From Nageia nagi (lineage: Eukaryota > Pinophyta), in contig JBITNC010000001.1 of NCBI GenBank assembly GCA_050084985.1, positions 13,392,001 to 13,456,000 on the forward strand: 64,000 nt of DNA. Direction: 5' to 3'. The position numbers and the translations under genes were made by a program. The number at the start of each line of letters is the position of its first letter. The stretch's first letter is position 1. Below, one piece after another: positions 62,143-64,000 of this stretch. The notes under the pieces were generated by a model. The model had not been told where the DNA came from, ran no database searches, and saw only the letters and a list, made by a program, of their open reading frames with translations.

Positions 62143-62370
62143 GAATTGCTTATCCCTAAGCAACTCAAGATAAATTGGCCCTTCTCATTCCCATCCTAAA
62201 AAGTTGTAATGTAGATGAAAGAACAAGGAGAAAGAGTTTCGATTTTCTACTGCAAGTGATGGCCAAAATGTCTACCTTCATAGCTCCACAACCCAACATC
62301 CAAGCCCTGAATGAAATCAAGGAGTGCTAGTGGGTTATCTTCTATCCAAGATTGCATCACATGATGGGAG
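62143..62370 (-). pseudogene. Unit G 3' tail of the parental element
   Basis: Reverse-strand SHHVMQSWIEDNPLALLDF and the conserved downstream part, as in unit A. Confidence 0.65.
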
Positions 62371-63255
62371 TGGGTATCATGTTTGTTATCCATAGGTGGT
62401 CCATGCTCAGAACCACTCAAAATATGGAGCTAGTTAGTAGCTTCAGAACCTAGAGAAGTGCTAGAACTCCACACAAACATATGAATTTCTTTATACCCCT
62501 CATTCATTTTTTGGTTTGATGACCTATTAATTCCATCTTTCTTCAAAGCCTTGGTATCATTAGGGGAAACAATTCTTGGATTAGGTGCAATATATCCCAA
62601 AGAAGTCACTCTTTCCATCCCTCCACTATTACTTCTCCCCAAGCAACCCTACGGCCTATGCCCATACAGATTGGAACCGAAGCACCCATGATTCGAACCC
62701 TTGATGTCCTCGTTGAAATTGGAAGTTTTGGGCATTAGACCTCAAGAAGAATTCATGGAATACAAATCCATAGATTGGAAATTCAAATGGTGTAGGGTCA
62801 AATTATTATTATTATTAGTTCCCCCTCTGCCATTCAACATTGAATAAAAATCCATATGATTAAAGCTCGAACCTCTGGGTGTAGGATTCCTAGATGAATG
62901 CATAGAATAAATCTCTACACTGGTGAGATTAGAAGGCCATGGAGTAAGAGAAGGGAGAGATCTATGTGAAGACATTACAAACCTCAACGATGTAGATCTC
63001 CTAACCATGATATAATGTTTTTCATCTTCTCCAATCTTTGCCTCTGTTTGTAGACCCTCATGCCCATCCAAAGAAACCACATCAGAATCCACCCTGAGTG
63101 AAATAATTTTGCCCCCACTGTCGAGAAACTACTTAGCAATAAGTATCCTAGCTCCTCTATATTCAAACAAAATCACCATAAGAGTATACCATATCATGCT
63201 TTGTAGAACCATGATCTGTACCATTAGACTACCTAAAAACTTCCCATACATATCG
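62371..63255 (-). pseudogene. PIN: Captured PIN fragment, copy G
   Basis: About 885 bp. The helix part 63129-63335 is in frame with gag ([20 protein letters not shown]). The loop frame 62742-63092 begins MDSDVVSLDGHEGLQTEAKI, matching the PIN 'VDSDVVSLDGxxxLxTEAxIGxDGK' block, and runs through [20 protein letters not shown] and [19 protein letters not shown]. The last frame 62430-62642 ends [19 protein letters not shown] and the shared TAG. TPRPSNL has become TPWPSNL, an Arg-to-Trp change. Confidence 0.9.
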
Positions 63256-63585
63256 ACCAAGGTGCCATGAGTGGAAAACTCTTCCACAAATTCTGAAATG
63301 CTCCATAGATCTAATTTAGGTTCCTGCATCACCACTACCTCTAAATAACTGAGCTACACCTTCCCATTACAGTGATGGCCTAGCTCCCATGATCCTCTAC
63401 TGAATAAAGCACATTTTCCTTCTTCTCATTTCAAAATGTGAGATCTCCTAATCCCTCTGTGTCTGCTCTAATGACCATGCATTTCTCCTTGGTGGAGATG
63501 TGAGCCTTCCTTAGCTCCCATTCATTTTACTTATTGGCATAATTTGTTGCTAGGGTGGCTATGTCCTTCCTTGATTGCTCTTTCC
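63256..63585 (-). pseudogene. Unit G gag linker and zinc knuckle
   Basis: Gag spacer [17 protein letters not shown] fused to PIN. The knuckle region near 63370-63420 is frame-shifted by a 1-2 bp change (CTACTGAATAAAG against CTATAGATAAAG elsewhere). Confidence 0.7.
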
Positions 63586-64000
63586 TTAGATCAGACTAGT
63601 TGATTCAAGTTCTATGGCCCTTCTGATTACCTCATCAAGATTATTTAGCTCAAATGCTTTGACAAATGCTCTGATATTTTCATTCAAACCCTTCATGAAC
63701 ATAGCCATCCTTCTAGCTTCTAACAGATCTAAAACCATAATATAAACATTCATAAACTCATCTACATATTCTTCAACTATACCTTTCTATTGGATCTTGG
63801 TGAGCTCATGGAAGTAACTTTCTTTAGTCTTCTTTTCAAAATGTTCCAGCAACCTTTGGCAAAATTTATCAAAAGTTGAGATCTAGTCATGCCCCAACAT
63901 TTTCAATCCATGGTGCCACCACTCATAGGCTCGTCCCTTCAAGGAGAGTGTGGCAAAATGTATGGTCTCATCTTATACCATGGAATTGAAATATAGGTAC
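63586..64000 (-). pseudogene. Unit G gag (capsid part), runs off the window
   Basis: Reverse-strand gag from stop TAA 63586-63588 to the window edge, with GHDQI.TFDKFCQRLLEHF and EYVDEFMNVYIMV-like wording. Its start lies beyond 64000. Confidence 0.8.

Noticed and set aside
53919-63255. A functional host PIN gene or tandem PIN gene cluster
   Set aside because: Each copy lacks the first helices and the whole C-terminal membrane domain, is flanked by gag and element tail, and carries shared and private stops.

Overview
This window is plant nuclear DNA made almost entirely of retrotransposon remains. No intact host gene, tRNA, rRNA or CRISPR array was seen. The sequence is AT-rich, coding remnants carry many C-to-T and G-to-A stops, and elements are nested several layers deep. 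Primer-binding sites match the plant initiator-Met tRNA end, and Ty3/gypsy, Ty1/copia and plant-mobile-domain remnants are all present. This fits a large, repeat-rich land-plant genome. A gymnosperm is plausible, but the species cannot be fixed from the window.

Layout of 1-44 kb. A degenerate plant-mobile-domain (PMD) gene lies at 0.8-2.1 kb (+), and a second copy at 41.9-43.9 kb (-). A solo LTR with a perfect TTTAG duplication lies at 2445-3146. A complete but dead Ty3/gypsy element, E1, fills 3576-17229 (-): gag, protease, RT, RNase H, integrase and a long extra downstream ORF with coiled-coil-like sequence. AT-rich DNA with tandem repeats, a CA/TA microsatellite and copia LTRs follows. From 24.6 to 37.9 kb is one Ty1/copia element on the minus strand. 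Its RT is split by a solo LTR (CAAAT duplication), which is itself split by a second gypsy element, E2 (26.77-34.9 kb). Its gag is cut by a gypsy LTR plus gag on the plus strand (37.9-41.0 kb).

Layout of 44-64 kb. This part is an array of one LTR family: LTRs of about 1.1 kb, TGTAATGTCC...GGATATTACA, initiator-Met PBS, polypurine tract next to the 3' LTR. Every internal region begins with a Ty3/gypsy gag and CCHC-like knuckle (chromovirus type), but none has RT or integrase, so the family is non-autonomous. Units A (+) and nested B (-, TGCAT duplication) carry a gag-protease form. Units C (+), E (-) and G (-) have the protease segment replaced by about 880 bp of a host PIN-FORMED (PIN) auxin efflux carrier: the last N-terminal membrane helix and most of the central hydrophilic loop. 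The capture is in sense and in frame with gag at both junctions. Unit D (-) is cut at the same junction and joined to an inverted LTR. Adjacent units share LTRs, and the plus and minus arrays converge at about 56.09 kb.

The main discovery candidate is therefore a multicopy, non-autonomous LTR retrotransposon that transduced an auxin-transporter exon. The PIN copies lie in both orientations and could give PIN-homologous hairpin RNA, although that is inference.
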